A stretch of DNA of 64,000 nt, taken from NCBI RefSeq assembly GCF_008728635.1, contig NZ_CP044285.1:1984001-2048000 (forward strand), read 5' to 3'. The translations under genes were made by a program, and so were the position numbers. Position 1 is the stretch's first letter. Each line of letters begins with the position of its first letter. Of the stretch, positions 8,556 to 17,156 are shown piece after piece. The notes beneath the pieces are model-generated. The model was not told the DNA's origin. It made no database searches and was given only the letters and a program-made list of their open reading frames with translations. Source of the DNA: Hymenobacter baengnokdamensis. GTDB lineage: Bacteria; Bacteroidota; Bacteroidia; Cytophagales; Hymenobacteraceae.

Positions 8556-9101
8556 TTATCCTATATTTTCCAGCTCACTCTCATACAGCTGCCTGGTCTG
8601 CTCGTCAAACGCGACCAGCACAACCTCCTTTGGCCATTCGTGCGCCGCGAGCCACTGTTGTACCTCGCGCAGGGCAATAGCGGCCGCCGCCACTTTGGGA
8701 TAGCCATAAATGCCCATGCTGATACCCGGAAAGCCCACCGAGTCGAGCTTATGCTCGGCGGCAATGCGCAGGCTGTTGCGGTAGCAGTTGGCTAACAATT
8801 CGGGCTCGCCCTTGTGGCCGCTATTCCACACGGGCCCAACGGTGTGAATGACGTACCGGGCCGGCAGCCGTCCGCCGGTGGTGATAACGGCCTCGCCGGT
8901 TTTGCAGCCGCCTTGCCGGGCCCGAATTTTCCGGCATTCTTCCAGAATCTCGGGTCCACCGGCCCGGTGAATAGCTCCATCGACCCCACCTCCGCCCAGC
9001 AGCGACGAGTTGGCGGCATTGACAATGGCCGTGGTAGCCAGCTTGGTAATATCAGCCTGCTCGGTGCGCAGGCGCGTGTTCAGGGGAAAGAGGCGCAGCA
9101 T
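8556..9101 (-). CDS. Macrodomain protein (O-acetyl-ADP-ribose deacetylase type)
   Basis: A 181-residue single macrodomain that binds ADP-ribose derivatives; relatives hydrolyse O-acetyl-ADP-ribose or remove ADP-ribose from proteins. Motifs in order: QADITKL, the catalytic-site [25 protein letters not shown] (given here as the conserved VNAAN and GGGVDGAIH elements), then RYVIHTVGP and the phosphate loop [12 protein letters not shown]. The length is that of the YmdB/MacroD group. It is convergent with the exported protein at 7851. The physiological substrate is not known. Confidence 0.93.
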   Translation of the reverse strand: MLRLFPLNTRLRTEQADITKLATTAIVNAANSSLLGGGGVDGAIHRAGGPEILEECRKIRARQGGCKTGEAVITTGGRLPARYVIHTVGPVWNSGHKGEPELLANCYRNSLRIAAEHKLDSVGFPGISMGIYGYPKVAAAAIALREVQQWLAAHEWPKEVVLVAFDEQTRQLYESELENIG

Positions 9102-9271
9102 TCATTGATGACAGAACAGATATAGAAAGTAAAGCTGCTGGTAGCCGTTCGCCAGCCGTATCGAGCCGTTTAGCGGCTCTACTAACTGCTCGGCGGGTAG
9201 CGCCTTGCAGTAGGGTTACGCAAAAAACTATTTTTGGCTATCTTTTTTCTGCTACCCTACCCCAACGTACT

Positions 9272-9589
9272 ATGCAGCTTGCCCCGCCCTCCGATTCTTT
9301 CCCTAATCAACGTTTGTGGCAGCTGGCGCAGGCCCGCATCAGCTTTCAGTGCCACCTGCTCACCTACTTGTTTATGAACGCCGGGCTGTGGGTGATGTGG
9401 GCCGCGCTGCCATCGCCGCCTGGCACGGCGGGCTTATTGCCCTGGCCGGTTTGGCCGACCGTGTTCTGGGGAATTGGCCTCGTGCAGCAAGGAATCAGGA
9501 CGTATGCCTGGCCGTACTTTCGGGGCCAGACGCAGCGCGAGTACGAGCGCCTGCTGGCGCAGGAGCAGACCAGGCAGCGTGGGGTTTAG
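9272..9589 (+). CDS. 2TM domain protein, copy 1
   Basis: A 105-residue protein with two predicted transmembrane helices (HLLTYLFMNAGLWVMWAAL; PVWPTVFWGIGLVQQGI), flanked by a polar N-terminus and a basic C-terminal helix (TQREYERLLAQEQ). This matches the 2TM domain family that in Bacteroidota and Firmicutes often sits next to histidine kinases. It is a paralogue of the next gene (same WQLA/IARAR-FQ-HL-TYL...NAGLW and QREYERLLA frame). The function is unknown. Confidence 0.85.
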   Translation: MQLAPPSDSFPNQRLWQLAQARISFQCHLLTYLFMNAGLWVMWAALPSPPGTAGLLPWPVWPTVFWGIGLVQQGIRTYAWPYFRGQTQREYERLLAQEQTRQRGV

Positions 9590-9725
9590 CCCGCTGCGTC
9601 ACTTCGGAAGACGTTTGAGCGGCTTGGGTGCGATTGCTTGCCGCTTGGGTAATGGCAACTTGCGGGAGGGCAGGGTAAAAATGTAGTTTTGACTATCATT
9701 ATCAAACATTTAAACGCTTTCAGCT

Positions 9726-10040
9726 ATGCAGCCCAACCGCCCCGCCGCCCACAACCCGGCCCCCACCACGTTGCGCGAGCAGCGCCTGTGGCAGATTGCC
9801 CGCGCCCGCACCAAGTTTCAGAGCCACCTGTTTACCTACCTCGTCATTAATGCTGGCCTGTGGCTGCTGTGGGCACTGGTGCCCGAGGCCCACGAGCGCC
9901 ACGAGTTGCCCTGGCCCGTATGGACGAGCCTTTTCTGGGGCATTGGCCTGGCTTTGCAGGGAGTAGCTGTTTATAGCCGTCTCAACTGCGGCGAGCGTAC
10001 CCAGCGCGAGTACGAGCGCCTGCTGGCCAGGGAGAATTAA
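9726..10040 (+). CDS. 2TM domain protein, copy 2
   Basis: A 104-residue paralogue of the preceding gene with the same two-helix layout (HLFTYLVINAGLWLLWALV; WTSLFWGIGLALQGVAV) and the same TQREYERLLA ending. It sits 137 bases downstream of copy 1, so the pair looks like a tandem duplication that has diverged. It has a clear ATG start. The function is unknown. Confidence 0.85.
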   Translation: MQPNRPAAHNPAPTTLREQRLWQIARARTKFQSHLFTYLVINAGLWLLWALVPEAHERHELPWPVWTSLFWGIGLALQGVAVYSRLNCGERTQREYERLLAREN

Positions 10041-10130
10041 AAAGCTGCAAGGAGAAACGGGGAATTAACGCGAACTTGCCCGGCAGAAGCAAGGCAGCTG
10101 CTCCCTGCTTCTTTTCCTTTTGCTCCAATC

Positions 10131-10643
10131 ATGAAGAAGCGCCCCCCCAAACGCCTGCTCGGTCGCCGCGAGCTGATTGACCTGCCGGCCCTGGCTTTAC
10201 GCGGCGTGGTGGCCAAAGTCGATACCGGGGCTTATACCAGCGCCATTCATTGCGCCGACCTGCACCTCGAAGCCGACGCCGAAACCGGCCAGCCCGTGCT
10301 GCATGTGCGCCTGCTCGACCCCGAGCACCCGCTCACCGATGGCCGGCCGCTGGCGTTTCGGGAGTTTACGCAGCGCAGCATCCGCTCCTCTAACGGTGAA
10401 GTGCAGACGCGCTATGTCATCCGGACGGTGGTGCAGCTCTACGGGCAGCGCTTCGATACCGAGTTTTCATTGGCCGACCGCTCCGACCTCAAGCACCCGG
10501 TGCTGCTGGGGCGCTCGCTGCTCCGGCAGGGTCGGTTTGTGGTCGATGTTGCCCGCCGCGATATGTCGTATAAGGCTGAGCACCCGGCTGCTGAGCCATT
10601 GCCCGGAGCTGTGCCAACCACCGATGAAGCGGTTCAGACGTAG
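10131..10643 (+). CDS. RimB-like / ATP-dependent zinc protease family protein
   Basis: A 170-residue retropepsin-like protein of the family annotated as putative ATP-dependent zinc protease (PF05618), whose characterised member RimB works with RimK. The signature VAKVDTGAYTSAIHC occurs at residues 27-41, with the Asp expected to be catalytic; HPVLLGRSLL and FVVDVARRDM follow in the conserved order. The length is typical. It stands 121 bases before rimK and upstream of an aspartoacylase-like gene, a recurrent three-gene association, which supports a role in processing poly-glutamylated substrates. Confidence 0.88.
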   Translation: MKKRPPKRLLGRRELIDLPALALRGVVAKVDTGAYTSAIHCADLHLEADAETGQPVLHVRLLDPEHPLTDGRPLAFREFTQRSIRSSNGEVQTRYVIRTVVQLYGQRFDTEFSLADRSDLKHPVLLGRSLLRQGRFVVDVARRDMSYKAEHPAAEPLPGAVPTTDEAVQT

Positions 10644-10764
10644 TTTGGTAGCGAAATCCAGCCAAAAACGGCCCTTGCGTGGCGCATAGCACTTGCCTAT
10701 GGCCGACCTTGGGTTTCCTGCCCGCCTACCCAAACGCTGCTCTGAGCCCTGCCTACCAATTGTT

Positions 10765-11709
10765 ATGAAACTGGCTATTCTTTCGCGTGAGCCGCAGTCG
10801 TACTCTACCAAGCGGCTGGTTGCAGCGGCTATCGAGCGCGGCCACGAAGCGCAGGTGCTCGACCACCTGCGCTGCAACCTGGTGCTCGAAAAAGGCCAGC
10901 CCAGCATTCTCTACCGGGGGCAGGCGCTGGTTAAGCCCGATGCGATTATTCCGCGCATCGGGGCCTCGGTCACGTTCTACGGCACGGCCGTGGTGCGGCA
11001 GTTTGAGATGATGAAGGTGCGCACCGCCGTGGAAAGCCAGGCCATTGTGCGCTCGCGCGATAAGCTGCGCTCAATGCAGATTTTGAGCCGCGCCGGTGTT
11101 GGAATGCCCAAAACGGCCTTTACCAACGACACCGACGAGCTGCCCGCTCTTATCGAGCTCGTTGGCGGCGCGCCCGTGATTATCAAGCTATTAGAAGGAA
11201 CGCAGGGCCTTGGTGTGGTATTGGCCGAAAGTGCCAAGGCCGCGCAGTCGGTTATCGAAGCTTTTCATAACCTGAAGGCCCGCATTCTGGTGCAGGAGTT
11301 TATCGGCGAAGCCAAGGGGGCCGACGTGCGCGCCTTCGTAGTCGATGGCGAAGTGGTGGGCGCTATGCGCCGTCAGGGGAAGGAAGGCGAGTTTCGCTCG
11401 AACCTGCACCGCGGCGGCACCGGTACGCTCGTGAAGCTAAGCCGCGCCGAGAAAGCCGCGGCCCTGCTGGCTGCCAAGGCCCTGGGCCTGGGCGTGGCCG
11501 GCGTCGATATGCTGCAAAGCAAGCGCGGGCCGCTGGTGCTCGAAGTTAACTCGTCGCCCGGTCTCGAAGGCATTGAGAAGGCCACCGGGCTCGACATTGC
11601 CGGCCGTATTATCGACTACACGGCCGCCCTCACCCTGCGTAAGCGTGGCGGCAAGAGCAAGCCCAAACACAAGAAAGCTGGCCCCGAAGCCGACGGACAG
11701 GGCCAGTAA
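10765..11709 (+). CDS. rimK: RimK family alpha-L-glutamate ligase
   Basis: ATP-grasp ligase that in E. coli adds glutamates to the C-terminus of ribosomal protein S6. The 314-residue product starts [10 protein letters not shown]. It has the ATP-grasp elements [45 protein letters not shown] (metal and ATP contacts) and [14 protein letters not shown]. The ATG at 10765 replaces an in-frame start 24 codons upstream because it matches the family start. A basic Lys-rich tail ([12 protein letters not shown]) follows the domain. The true acceptor in this organism cannot be read from the sequence. Confidence 0.92.
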   Translation: MKLAILSREPQSYSTKRLVAAAIERGHEAQVLDHLRCNLVLEKGQPSILYRGQALVKPDAIIPRIGASVTFYGTAVVRQFEMMKVRTAVESQAIVRSRDKLRSMQILSRAGVGMPKTAFTNDTDELPALIELVGGAPVIIKLLEGTQGLGVVLAESAKAAQSVIEAFHNLKARILVQEFIGEAKGADVRAFVVDGEVVGAMRRQGKEGEFRSNLHRGGTGTLVKLSRAEKAAALLAAKALGLGVAGVDMLQSKRGPLVLEVNSSPGLEGIEKATGLDIAGRIIDYTAALTLRKRGGKSKPKHKKAGPEADGQGQ

Positions 11710-11816
11710 GCAGCGCTGCCGGGCTCGCGCCAGAGTTGGCCGGATTCTTGAGCCGCGCCCGGCTTTCCGGTAATTCTTAACGGCTGGCCCAGGTGGGGCG
11801 CTGGCTGCCTTTGGTG

Positions 11817-12773
11817 ATGGCAATTGATAATACTTTGTTGCTGAACAGGCTGCGGATTCAGCCCGGCGAGCAGATACTTACCCGGCTGGCTATCTCGCGC
11901 CTGCCCTCCGGGGCCGTGATTGACGTGCCGGTGCACGTTATCCGCTCTACCGAGCCCGGCCCGGTGCTGCTGCTGATGGCCGGTATGCACGGCGACGAGG
12001 TAAACGGCATTGAGACCATCCGGCGGCTTATTCGCCGCAACCTGCTGCAACCCACGCATGGCACGGTTATCGCCATTCCGATTTTAAATATATATGGTTT
12101 TCTGAATTTTAGTCGTGAAGTGCCCGATGGTAAGGACGTGAACCGGTCTTTTCCCGGCCATCCCCGCGGCTCGGTCGCCAGCCGCGTGGCGCACCGGTTC
12201 ATGCGCGAGATTATGCCGCTCGTAGATTACGGCATTGACTTCCATACCGGGGGCGCGGCGCGGGCCAACCACCCGCAGCTGCGCTGTGTGCTGGGGCAGG
12301 ATACGGTCACTGATGCGCTGGCGGCAGCGTTTGCGGCCCCCTTTACGCTGCACGCGCGCCTGCGTCCGGGCTCGCTGCGGGCCACGGCGCACGCCCTGGG
12401 TAAGCCCATTATTGTATACGAAACCGGCGAGAGCCTGCGTTTCGACGAGCCAGGTATTGAAGAAGCAATTGCGGGCACCTTGCGGGTGCTCCACCACCTG
12501 GGCATGGGGGCCGAAGGCCCGGCGCCGGCGCGGCCCAACGTACTATGCCACCGCCACCGCTGGCTGCGGGCGCGCTACGCCGGCCTGTTTCGGGCGCATG
12601 TGGGGCTGGGCGACTATGTGGAGGAGGGCCAGATATACGGCTCCATCGCCGACCCGTACGGTGGGCAGGCCGTACGCCTCGAATCGACAATGAGCGGCTA
12701 CGTTATCGGCCTCAACTACATGCCGGTAGTAAACCAGGGCGATGCCCTGCTGCACCTGGCCATGCCAGCCTAG
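11817..12773 (+). CDS. Succinylglutamate desuccinylase / aspartoacylase family zinc hydrolase
   Basis: A 318-residue member of the M14-like aspartoacylase family. The zinc ligands are in GMHGDEVNG (His and Glu near residues 60-63) and in DFHTGG, where the His is expected to complete the site; a C-terminal beta domain follows (VGLGDYVEEGQIYG). The ATG at 11817 begins the conserved region; an upstream GTG at 11793 is less likely. It follows RimB-like and RimK genes, and such hydrolases recur with RimK, so it may remove an acyl or glutamyl group. Substrate inferred, not shown. Confidence 0.88.
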   Translation: MAIDNTLLLNRLRIQPGEQILTRLAISRLPSGAVIDVPVHVIRSTEPGPVLLLMAGMHGDEVNGIETIRRLIRRNLLQPTHGTVIAIPILNIYGFLNFSREVPDGKDVNRSFPGHPRGSVASRVAHRFMREIMPLVDYGIDFHTGGAARANHPQLRCVLGQDTVTDALAAAFAAPFTLHARLRPGSLRATAHALGKPIIVYETGESLRFDEPGIEEAIAGTLRVLHHLGMGAEGPAPARPNVLCHRHRWLRARYAGLFRAHVGLGDYVEEGQIYGSIADPYGGQAVRLESTMSGYVIGLNYMPVVNQGDALLHLAMPA

Positions 12774-12844
12774 GGAATAGGTCCTGACTAATAAGAATAA
12801 GAAGCCGTGTGGGGTGCTGCCTGGCAAAAATCGCGCGCTGCTGC

Positions 12845-12872
12845 TTGTTCTTCGCGCATGATGCTACCTTTG
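12845..12872 (+). promoter_or_regulatory. Complete Bacteroidota promoter (TTG-N17-TACCTTTG)
   Basis: A -33 TTG at 12845-12847 and -7 box TACCTTTG at 12865-12872, five bases before the OmpH ATG at 12878. This placement is typical for short-leader Bacteroidota mRNAs and decides the start of the next gene. Confidence 0.75.
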
Positions 12873-12877
12873 CGAAC

Positions 12878-13567
12878 ATGAAAAATCCTGCCCAACTAGC
12901 TTTTAATGCCGTACTGCTGCTTGCAGTGGCGGTGCTGTACTTTTTGCATTTCAACCAGCGGCCAGCCGCGGCCCCCGCCGTGGCACCGGTGGCCGCTACC
13001 GAAACGACTGCCCCCGTGGCCGATACCACTGCCAGCGCGCCCGTCGCCGAGTCGGCCCCGGCTGCTGCGCCGGCAGTAGCCGCAGTGCCCACCGGCCCGG
13101 CCCCGGCGGCCGGGGCCATTGTGTACGTAGAGTCGGCCAAACTGCTCGATGGCTACCAGGGTATGAAGGACGCCCGCCGCTCATTTGAAGGCAAGGCCAA
13201 AGGCTGGGAGCGTCAGAACCAAGCCCTCGTCAGCAGCTTCCGCACGGCCGTAGAGCAGTACCAGAAAACGGCCGCCGGCCTCACGCCCGAACAGCGGGCC
13301 GCCGCCGAGCAGAAGCTGCAGCAGCAGCAGCAGCAGGGGGCCGCCGAGCAGCAGAAAATTCAGGCCCAGGCCCAGGAAGCCGAAGGTAAGCTAACCCAGA
13401 CCGTGCTCGAAAGCGTAAATAAGAAAGTAGAAGCCTATGGCAAGGCTCACGGCTACAAGATGATACTAGTAGCCGCCCCGAGCGGCACCATTGCCTACGG
13501 CGAGAAAGGCCTCGACGTCACGGCGCCGGTGCTGGCTTATTTGAACAGTGAGTACCACAAGAAATAA
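12878..13567 (+). CDS. OmpH/Skp family periplasmic chaperone-like protein
   Basis: A 229-residue exported protein. An N-terminal membrane/signal segment (FNAVLLLAVAVLYFL) is followed by a long Ala/Pro/Val-rich linker (residues about 30-80), then the OmpH-like domain. This opens with IVYVESAKLLDGYQGMKD and contains a Gln/Ala-rich coiled coil (EQKLQQQQQQGAAEQQKIQ) and ends with GTIAYGEKGLDVT, the usual Skp end. Skp-type proteins hold outer-membrane proteins in the periplasm. The linker is unusually long, suggesting a membrane-tethered form. The promoter at 12845-12872 fixes the start. Confidence 0.88.
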   Translation: MKNPAQLAFNAVLLLAVAVLYFLHFNQRPAAAPAVAPVAATETTAPVADTTASAPVAESAPAAAPAVAAVPTGPAPAAGAIVYVESAKLLDGYQGMKDARRSFEGKAKGWERQNQALVSSFRTAVEQYQKTAAGLTPEQRAAAEQKLQQQQQQGAAEQQKIQAQAQEAEGKLTQTVLESVNKKVEAYGKAHGYKMILVAAPSGTIAYGEKGLDVTAPVLAYLNSEYHKK

Positions 13568-13627
13568 TAGCTGCGGTACTGTATATTAGCTGGCGAATAG
13601 TGGTTTATTGCTTTTAACTCCTTTCTC

Positions 13628-14146
13628 ATGCCTATGAACGCCGACCAGCGCCTCGACCAGCTCGAGCCACTCATGTCTGAGAGCATGGCTATCCTGGACC
13701 AGCATACGGCCCAGCTCAACCGCCACACAGCTCAGCTTAAGCAGCTAATTAGTGTAGCTACCCAACATAGCGACAGCCTGAGCTACGTGCTCCACGAGGT
13801 TATTGAAATAAAGACTGACATGGCCGAAGTAAAAACGGACTTGGCAGATTTTAAGCTTGAGGTGCGCGGCCAGTTTGCAGAGGTTAATACGAAGCTGGCC
13901 GATGTGACTATGAGACTGTCTGATGTAGACACAAAGCTGGCCGACGTAGACATTAAACTGGCCGACGTAGACATTAAACTGGCCGACGTAGACATTAAAC
14001 TGGCCGACATGGACACAAAGCTGGTCGGCATGGATACAAAGCTGGCCGACATGGACACAAAGCTGGCCGGCGTAGATACAAAGCTGGCTGGCGTAGATAC
14101 CAAGCTGGACCTGCTGCTTAGCCAAAAAGGCGGTTCCACTACGTAA
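13628..14146 (+). CDS. Heptad-repeat coiled-coil protein
   Basis: A 172-residue cytosolic protein with no signal or membrane segment. The N-terminal 90 residues are helical with regularly spaced hydrophobics (HTAQLNRHTAQLKQLI). From residue 90 there are ten near-identical heptads of the form L-A-D/G-V/M-D-T/I-K, ending LDLLLSQKG. Heptad leucines predict a long parallel coiled coil and oligomerisation. It resembles the short coiled-coil proteins often found as single ORFs in Bacteroidota, but I do not recognise a named family. A strong terminator follows 23 bases after the stop. Confidence 0.8.
   Translation: MPMNADQRLDQLEPLMSESMAILDQHTAQLNRHTAQLKQLISVATQHSDSLSYVLHEVIEIKTDMAEVKTDLADFKLEVRGQFAEVNTKLADVTMRLSDVDTKLADVDIKLADVDIKLADVDIKLADMDTKLVGMDTKLADMDTKLAGVDTKLAGVDTKLDLLLSQKGGSTT
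13895..14104 (+). repeat. Ten tandem 21-bp units inside the coiled-coil gene
   Basis: Each unit begins CTGGCC/CTGG and encodes one heptad. Units at 13937, 13958 and 13979 are identical (encoding LADVDIK), and the others differ by a few bases. The phase is exactly 21 bp, so gain or loss of units keeps the frame. Confidence 0.95.
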
Positions 14147-14169
14147 GTTGTTTGCGAAAAAGCCTTGTG

Positions 14170-14213
14170 AAACAGGGAAGTCCCGGCCTTTACTGGCCGG
14201 GACTTCCCTGTTT
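14170..14213. terminator. Strong 19-bp stem terminator between convergent genes
   Basis: A perfect 19-bp inverted repeat (14170-14188 with 14195-14213), loop TTTACT, with A-rich and T-rich outer ends. It lies between the coiled-coil gene and the convergent oxidoreductase, so it probably acts in both directions. Confidence 0.9.
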
Positions 14214-14233
14214 GGGCGTAGCAGTGCGGGGCA

Positions 14234-15235
14234 CTAGCAGGTGAGCACTACCTTGCCCAACTGCTGGCCGGCTTCGAGGTAGCGTAGCGCCGCCTCGCCT
14301 TCGGCCAGCGGAAATACCTTATCAACTATCGGCACGAGCTGCTGCTCGTTTACCAGGGCAAGCATAGCGTCAAAGTCCTGCTCCGAGCCCATCGTAGAGC
14401 CCAGAATACTGAGTTGCTTCCAGAAAACCTTGGCGGACGGCAATTGCGGAATATTGCCCAGCGTAGCACCGTAGAACACGATGCGCCCGCCCGGTGCCGC
14501 ACTGTCGAGCAGTGCCCCAAATGCTTCGCCGCCCGCGCTGTCGATAATAACATCGAAGCCTCCTGTGCTCTGCGTGAGCGTGCGGCCCCAGTTGGCCTGC
14601 TTGTAGCTGATGCCTCCACGCAGGCCCAGCGGCAGGGCCAGGGCACGCGTTATCTTTTCCTCCTCACCCGAGGTAACCCACACCTGCGCCCCGCGGGCGG
14701 CACAGAGCTGCGCGGCTACCTGCGCCACGCCGCCCCCCACGCCGGTTACGAGCACCCGCTCGCCGGGCTGCACTTGTGCGCGCACAAAGGCCGCCCGGTA
14801 GGCGGTAAGGCCGGCCAGCGGCAGGGCGGCGGCCTGCTCCCAGTTCAGGTGCGCGGGCTTGGGCCGCAGGCAGTGGGCAGGTAAAACAATATATTCGGCA
14901 AAGGTGCCGGGGTCGGGCATACCAAGTACCCGAAAGCTGCGGCCTTGCGCCAGCTGGCTGTCGCCCCATTCCAGCCCAGGGTATAAAATTACCGGCGCAC
15001 CCACGGTCCAGCCTTCAACGCCCGCGCCCAGCGCCGCTACTTCGCCGCTGCCATCGGCTCCTAAGGTGCAGGGGAGCTTGATGCCGGCATACTGACCCTT
15101 CTGAATCCAGACATCGCGGTGATTGAGTGCCGCTGCCCGTAGCTTAACCAATACCTCGCCGGTGGCGGGCTGCGGAGTCGGAATTTCCCGCACAACGGCA
15201 GGCTGGTGTGGTGTATCTTGCTGAAGAGCGCGCAT
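14234..15235 (-). CDS. Zinc-binding dehydrogenase / quinone oxidoreductase (MDR family)
   Basis: A 333-residue medium-chain dehydrogenase/reductase. The N-terminal GroES-like domain has AAALNHRDVWIQKGQY and LGADGSGEV; the Rossmann part has VLVTGVGGGVAQVAAQLCAARG (NAD(P)-binding glycines) and GGEAFGALLDSAAPGGRIVFYG. It reduces a C=C or C=O bond with NADPH; the substrate is unknown. The structural-zinc cysteine cluster of classical alcohol dehydrogenases is absent, pointing to the quinone-reductase side of the family. ATG at 15235. Confidence 0.9.
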   Translation of the reverse strand: MRALQQDTPHQPAVVREIPTPQPATGEVLVKLRAAALNHRDVWIQKGQYAGIKLPCTLGADGSGEVAALGAGVEGWTVGAPVILYPGLEWGDSQLAQGRSFRVLGMPDPGTFAEYIVLPAHCLRPKPAHLNWEQAAALPLAGLTAYRAAFVRAQVQPGERVLVTGVGGGVAQVAAQLCAARGAQVWVTSGEEEKITRALALPLGLRGGISYKQANWGRTLTQSTGGFDVIIDSAGGEAFGALLDSAAPGGRIVFYGATLGNIPQLPSAKVFWKQLSILGSTMGSEQDFDAMLALVNEQQLVPIVDKVFPLAEGEAALRYLEAGQQLGKVVLTC

Positions 15236-15317
15236 TGTTTAAGAAAGATGGATAGAAAAGCTTTGCAGGAGAGGTTAAAGTTATATAATAAATAAATTAA
15301 TATATATTAAAAATAAA

Positions 15318-16172
15318 CTATTTACCATGCTGGCTGCTGGTCATCGTCAACTGCATAGGTAGCGCAACCAGCATTCCCATTAGCAGGCCTCCCAGGTGAG
15401 CAATATTGTCGATATTACCCGTGAGACCTGAAATCAAGTTGCTAAGTACCAGGTATAGTACCAGGCCCAGCATGCCGCGCCGGTCCCATTTATCGAGCAC
15501 AATCTTTTTGCTGAGCAGTAGCATCAGCAGCAAGCCATAAAGCCCGAAGATAGCGCCACTGGCTCCGGTCGAGTTTACGCCGCCGCTATGATACCACAGC
15601 GTAGCCGCCGATGCTGCAAGGCCACTAAGCAGATAGGCGGCCAGCAGGCGCCTGCCACCCGTGCGGGCCTCCAGCAGCACCCCGAGCAGCCATAAGCTGG
15701 CGGCATTAAGTAGCAAATGAGTGAGGCCAGCGTGCACAAACAGGCTGGTGAGCAGCCGCCACGGCTGGTGGGGCCAGGTGAGGCCCGAGACGTTGGAGCC
15801 CCAGCGAACCAGCTCGTGCCCGGAAGGGGCCGTTGCCGACACCCCGCTCAGGGTCATGGCCAGCCACACGAGTAAGTTGAGGTTGAGCAGCAGCGGCACG
15901 GCCCAGTACTGCCGGGTAGGCCAGAACAGGCTCCGCAGCACGGGTAGCAGCACCTGGCCCCAGGTTTCGGGGGTGGGCATGGCCGGCGCGGCTACCTCAG
16001 CTACTGCCAGTGCGGCGGCATCGGGCACCAGCCCCCGGCGCTGAAGCTCGGTCACGGCAGCAGCCCCCACGGCGGGCGGGTAGCGACTGGCGTGGCGAGC
16101 CAGGTAAAGCAGCTCGGCGTCGGGGCGCTCGGCGAAGTGCGCGGCGGCCGCCTCGGGGGTGGAAACGTCCAT
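15318..16172 (-). CDS. Rhomboid family intramembrane serine protease
   Basis: A 284-residue protein with an N-terminal cytosolic module of about 70 residues and six or more membrane helices. The rhomboid hallmarks are present: HAGLTHLLLNAASLW (HxxxxHxxxN), the nucleophile motif GASGAIFGLYG and the catalytic His of IAHLGG in the last helix. It cleaves membrane proteins within the bilayer. The ATG at 16172 is preferred over an in-frame TTG six codons upstream. The N-terminal module (PDAELLYLARHASRYPP...AVTELQRRGL) resembles the N-terminus of the upstream neighbour. The genes are 34 bases apart on one strand and are probably co-transcribed. Confidence 0.93.
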   Translation of the reverse strand: MDVSTPEAAAAHFAERPDAELLYLARHASRYPPAVGAAAVTELQRRGLVPDAAALAVAEVAAPAMPTPETWGQVLLPVLRSLFWPTRQYWAVPLLLNLNLLVWLAMTLSGVSATAPSGHELVRWGSNVSGLTWPHQPWRLLTSLFVHAGLTHLLLNAASLWLLGVLLEARTGGRRLLAAYLLSGLAASAATLWYHSGGVNSTGASGAIFGLYGLLLMLLLSKKIVLDKWDRRGMLGLVLYLVLSNLISGLTGNIDNIAHLGGLLMGMLVALPMQLTMTSSQHGK

Positions 16173-16206
16173 TGCCTGCTTAACCGCCAAACGGGCCCAT
16201 TAGGTT

Positions 16207-17028
16207 TTACAGGTGTATGGATAGGGGAGCAACGCGCTGTTGCAGGGGGGCCAGCAGGTGTCGGGCCGTATCCTGGGCTAGCTGAGTCCGGCCGTCCAGC
16301 ACCAGCGGCATATTGTTGCTGGCGGCGGCCTCCAGCTTGGTGAGGGTCATGCGCTGAATGCGGGCAATGACGCGCATCCGGGCGAGGTGGTCCATCATGG
16401 TTGGCGTGAGCTTGTAGCTGTACACCAAACCCTTATATAGGTCGTTCCACTGCCCCTGCACCAGCTTGAGCTGGGCAGTATACACCTGGTACGACTGCTG
16501 CCGACCCGCCTGGTTGATTAAAAAGACGGTGGGGTTTTGGGCCCGCCAGAAGCGCAGACAAAGGCCTTTATACTGGCGCAGCGCCTGCGCCGAAGCGCTG
16601 CTGCGCTCGGCAGTGGGTACCAGCGCCAGCTGCTGCGCTACGTTCCTGTCATTGTCGAAAGTCGGAATAGGCGTAGCCACAACTGATTCGAGCTTGAGTG
16701 ATTCGGGCGACAGCTTATCGGGCTGCCTACCCAGGCTGCGCGGGGAAGCAGGCGCGTGGGTTTTCCAGAAAAGGCCAGCTGCTCCCGCAACGAGGAGTAG
16801 CAGCACAAGCCCCAGTACCAACGGGCGCCGATTCGAAGCCGGGGCTTCGTCGTAGACAGTGGCTACGCTTGCCTCGCCGGCTGCCGGTCGTGGCGGGGCA
16901 ATGCCGCGGCGGCGCAGCTCCTGCCGGGCGGTAGTTACAAGGTCGGCGTGGTAGAAGTTGGGGTTATCGACAAAAAACTGGAGCTCCGCGTCGGTTTTAG
17001 CGCGCAGCACATCGGTGGCAGAAGACAT
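16207..17028 (-). CDS. Single-pass membrane protein sharing N-terminal module with rhomboid
   Basis: A 273-residue protein with a cytosolic N-terminus (DAELQFFVDNPNFYHADLVTTARQELRRRGI, two short pieces aligned with the rhomboid N-terminus), then a Pro/Ala linker, one membrane helix near residue 75 (LVLGLVLLLLVAGAAGLFW) and an extracytoplasmic helical domain containing RFWRAQNPTVFLINQ and LAQDTARHLLAPLQQRV. No enzyme motif is seen. It is directly upstream of the rhomboid gene, so it could be a regulator, partner or substrate of it; this is inference from position and the shared module. Confidence 0.8.
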   Translation of the reverse strand: MSSATDVLRAKTDAELQFFVDNPNFYHADLVTTARQELRRRGIAPPRPAAGEASVATVYDEAPASNRRPLVLGLVLLLLVAGAAGLFWKTHAPASPRSLGRQPDKLSPESLKLESVVATPIPTFDNDRNVAQQLALVPTAERSSASAQALRQYKGLCLRFWRAQNPTVFLINQAGRQQSYQVYTAQLKLVQGQWNDLYKGLVYSYKLTPTMMDHLARMRVIARIQRMTLTKLEAAASNNMPLVLDGRTQLAQDTARHLLAPLQQRVAPLSIHL

Positions 17029-17156
17029 AGAAAAAGCAGAATGCGCGGTCAGTTCCGCGTTTGACGCGGGTAAGATGCGTATAAATCTTCAGATACTCGC
17101 GCAAACCAGCCACGCCCGCCTGCGTACAGCTACTACATCCTTTTTCAGTCAACCTC

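Noticed and set aside
13895..14104. Regular repeats considered as a CRISPR array
   Set aside because: Units are contiguous 21-mers without spacers and lie in a coding frame.
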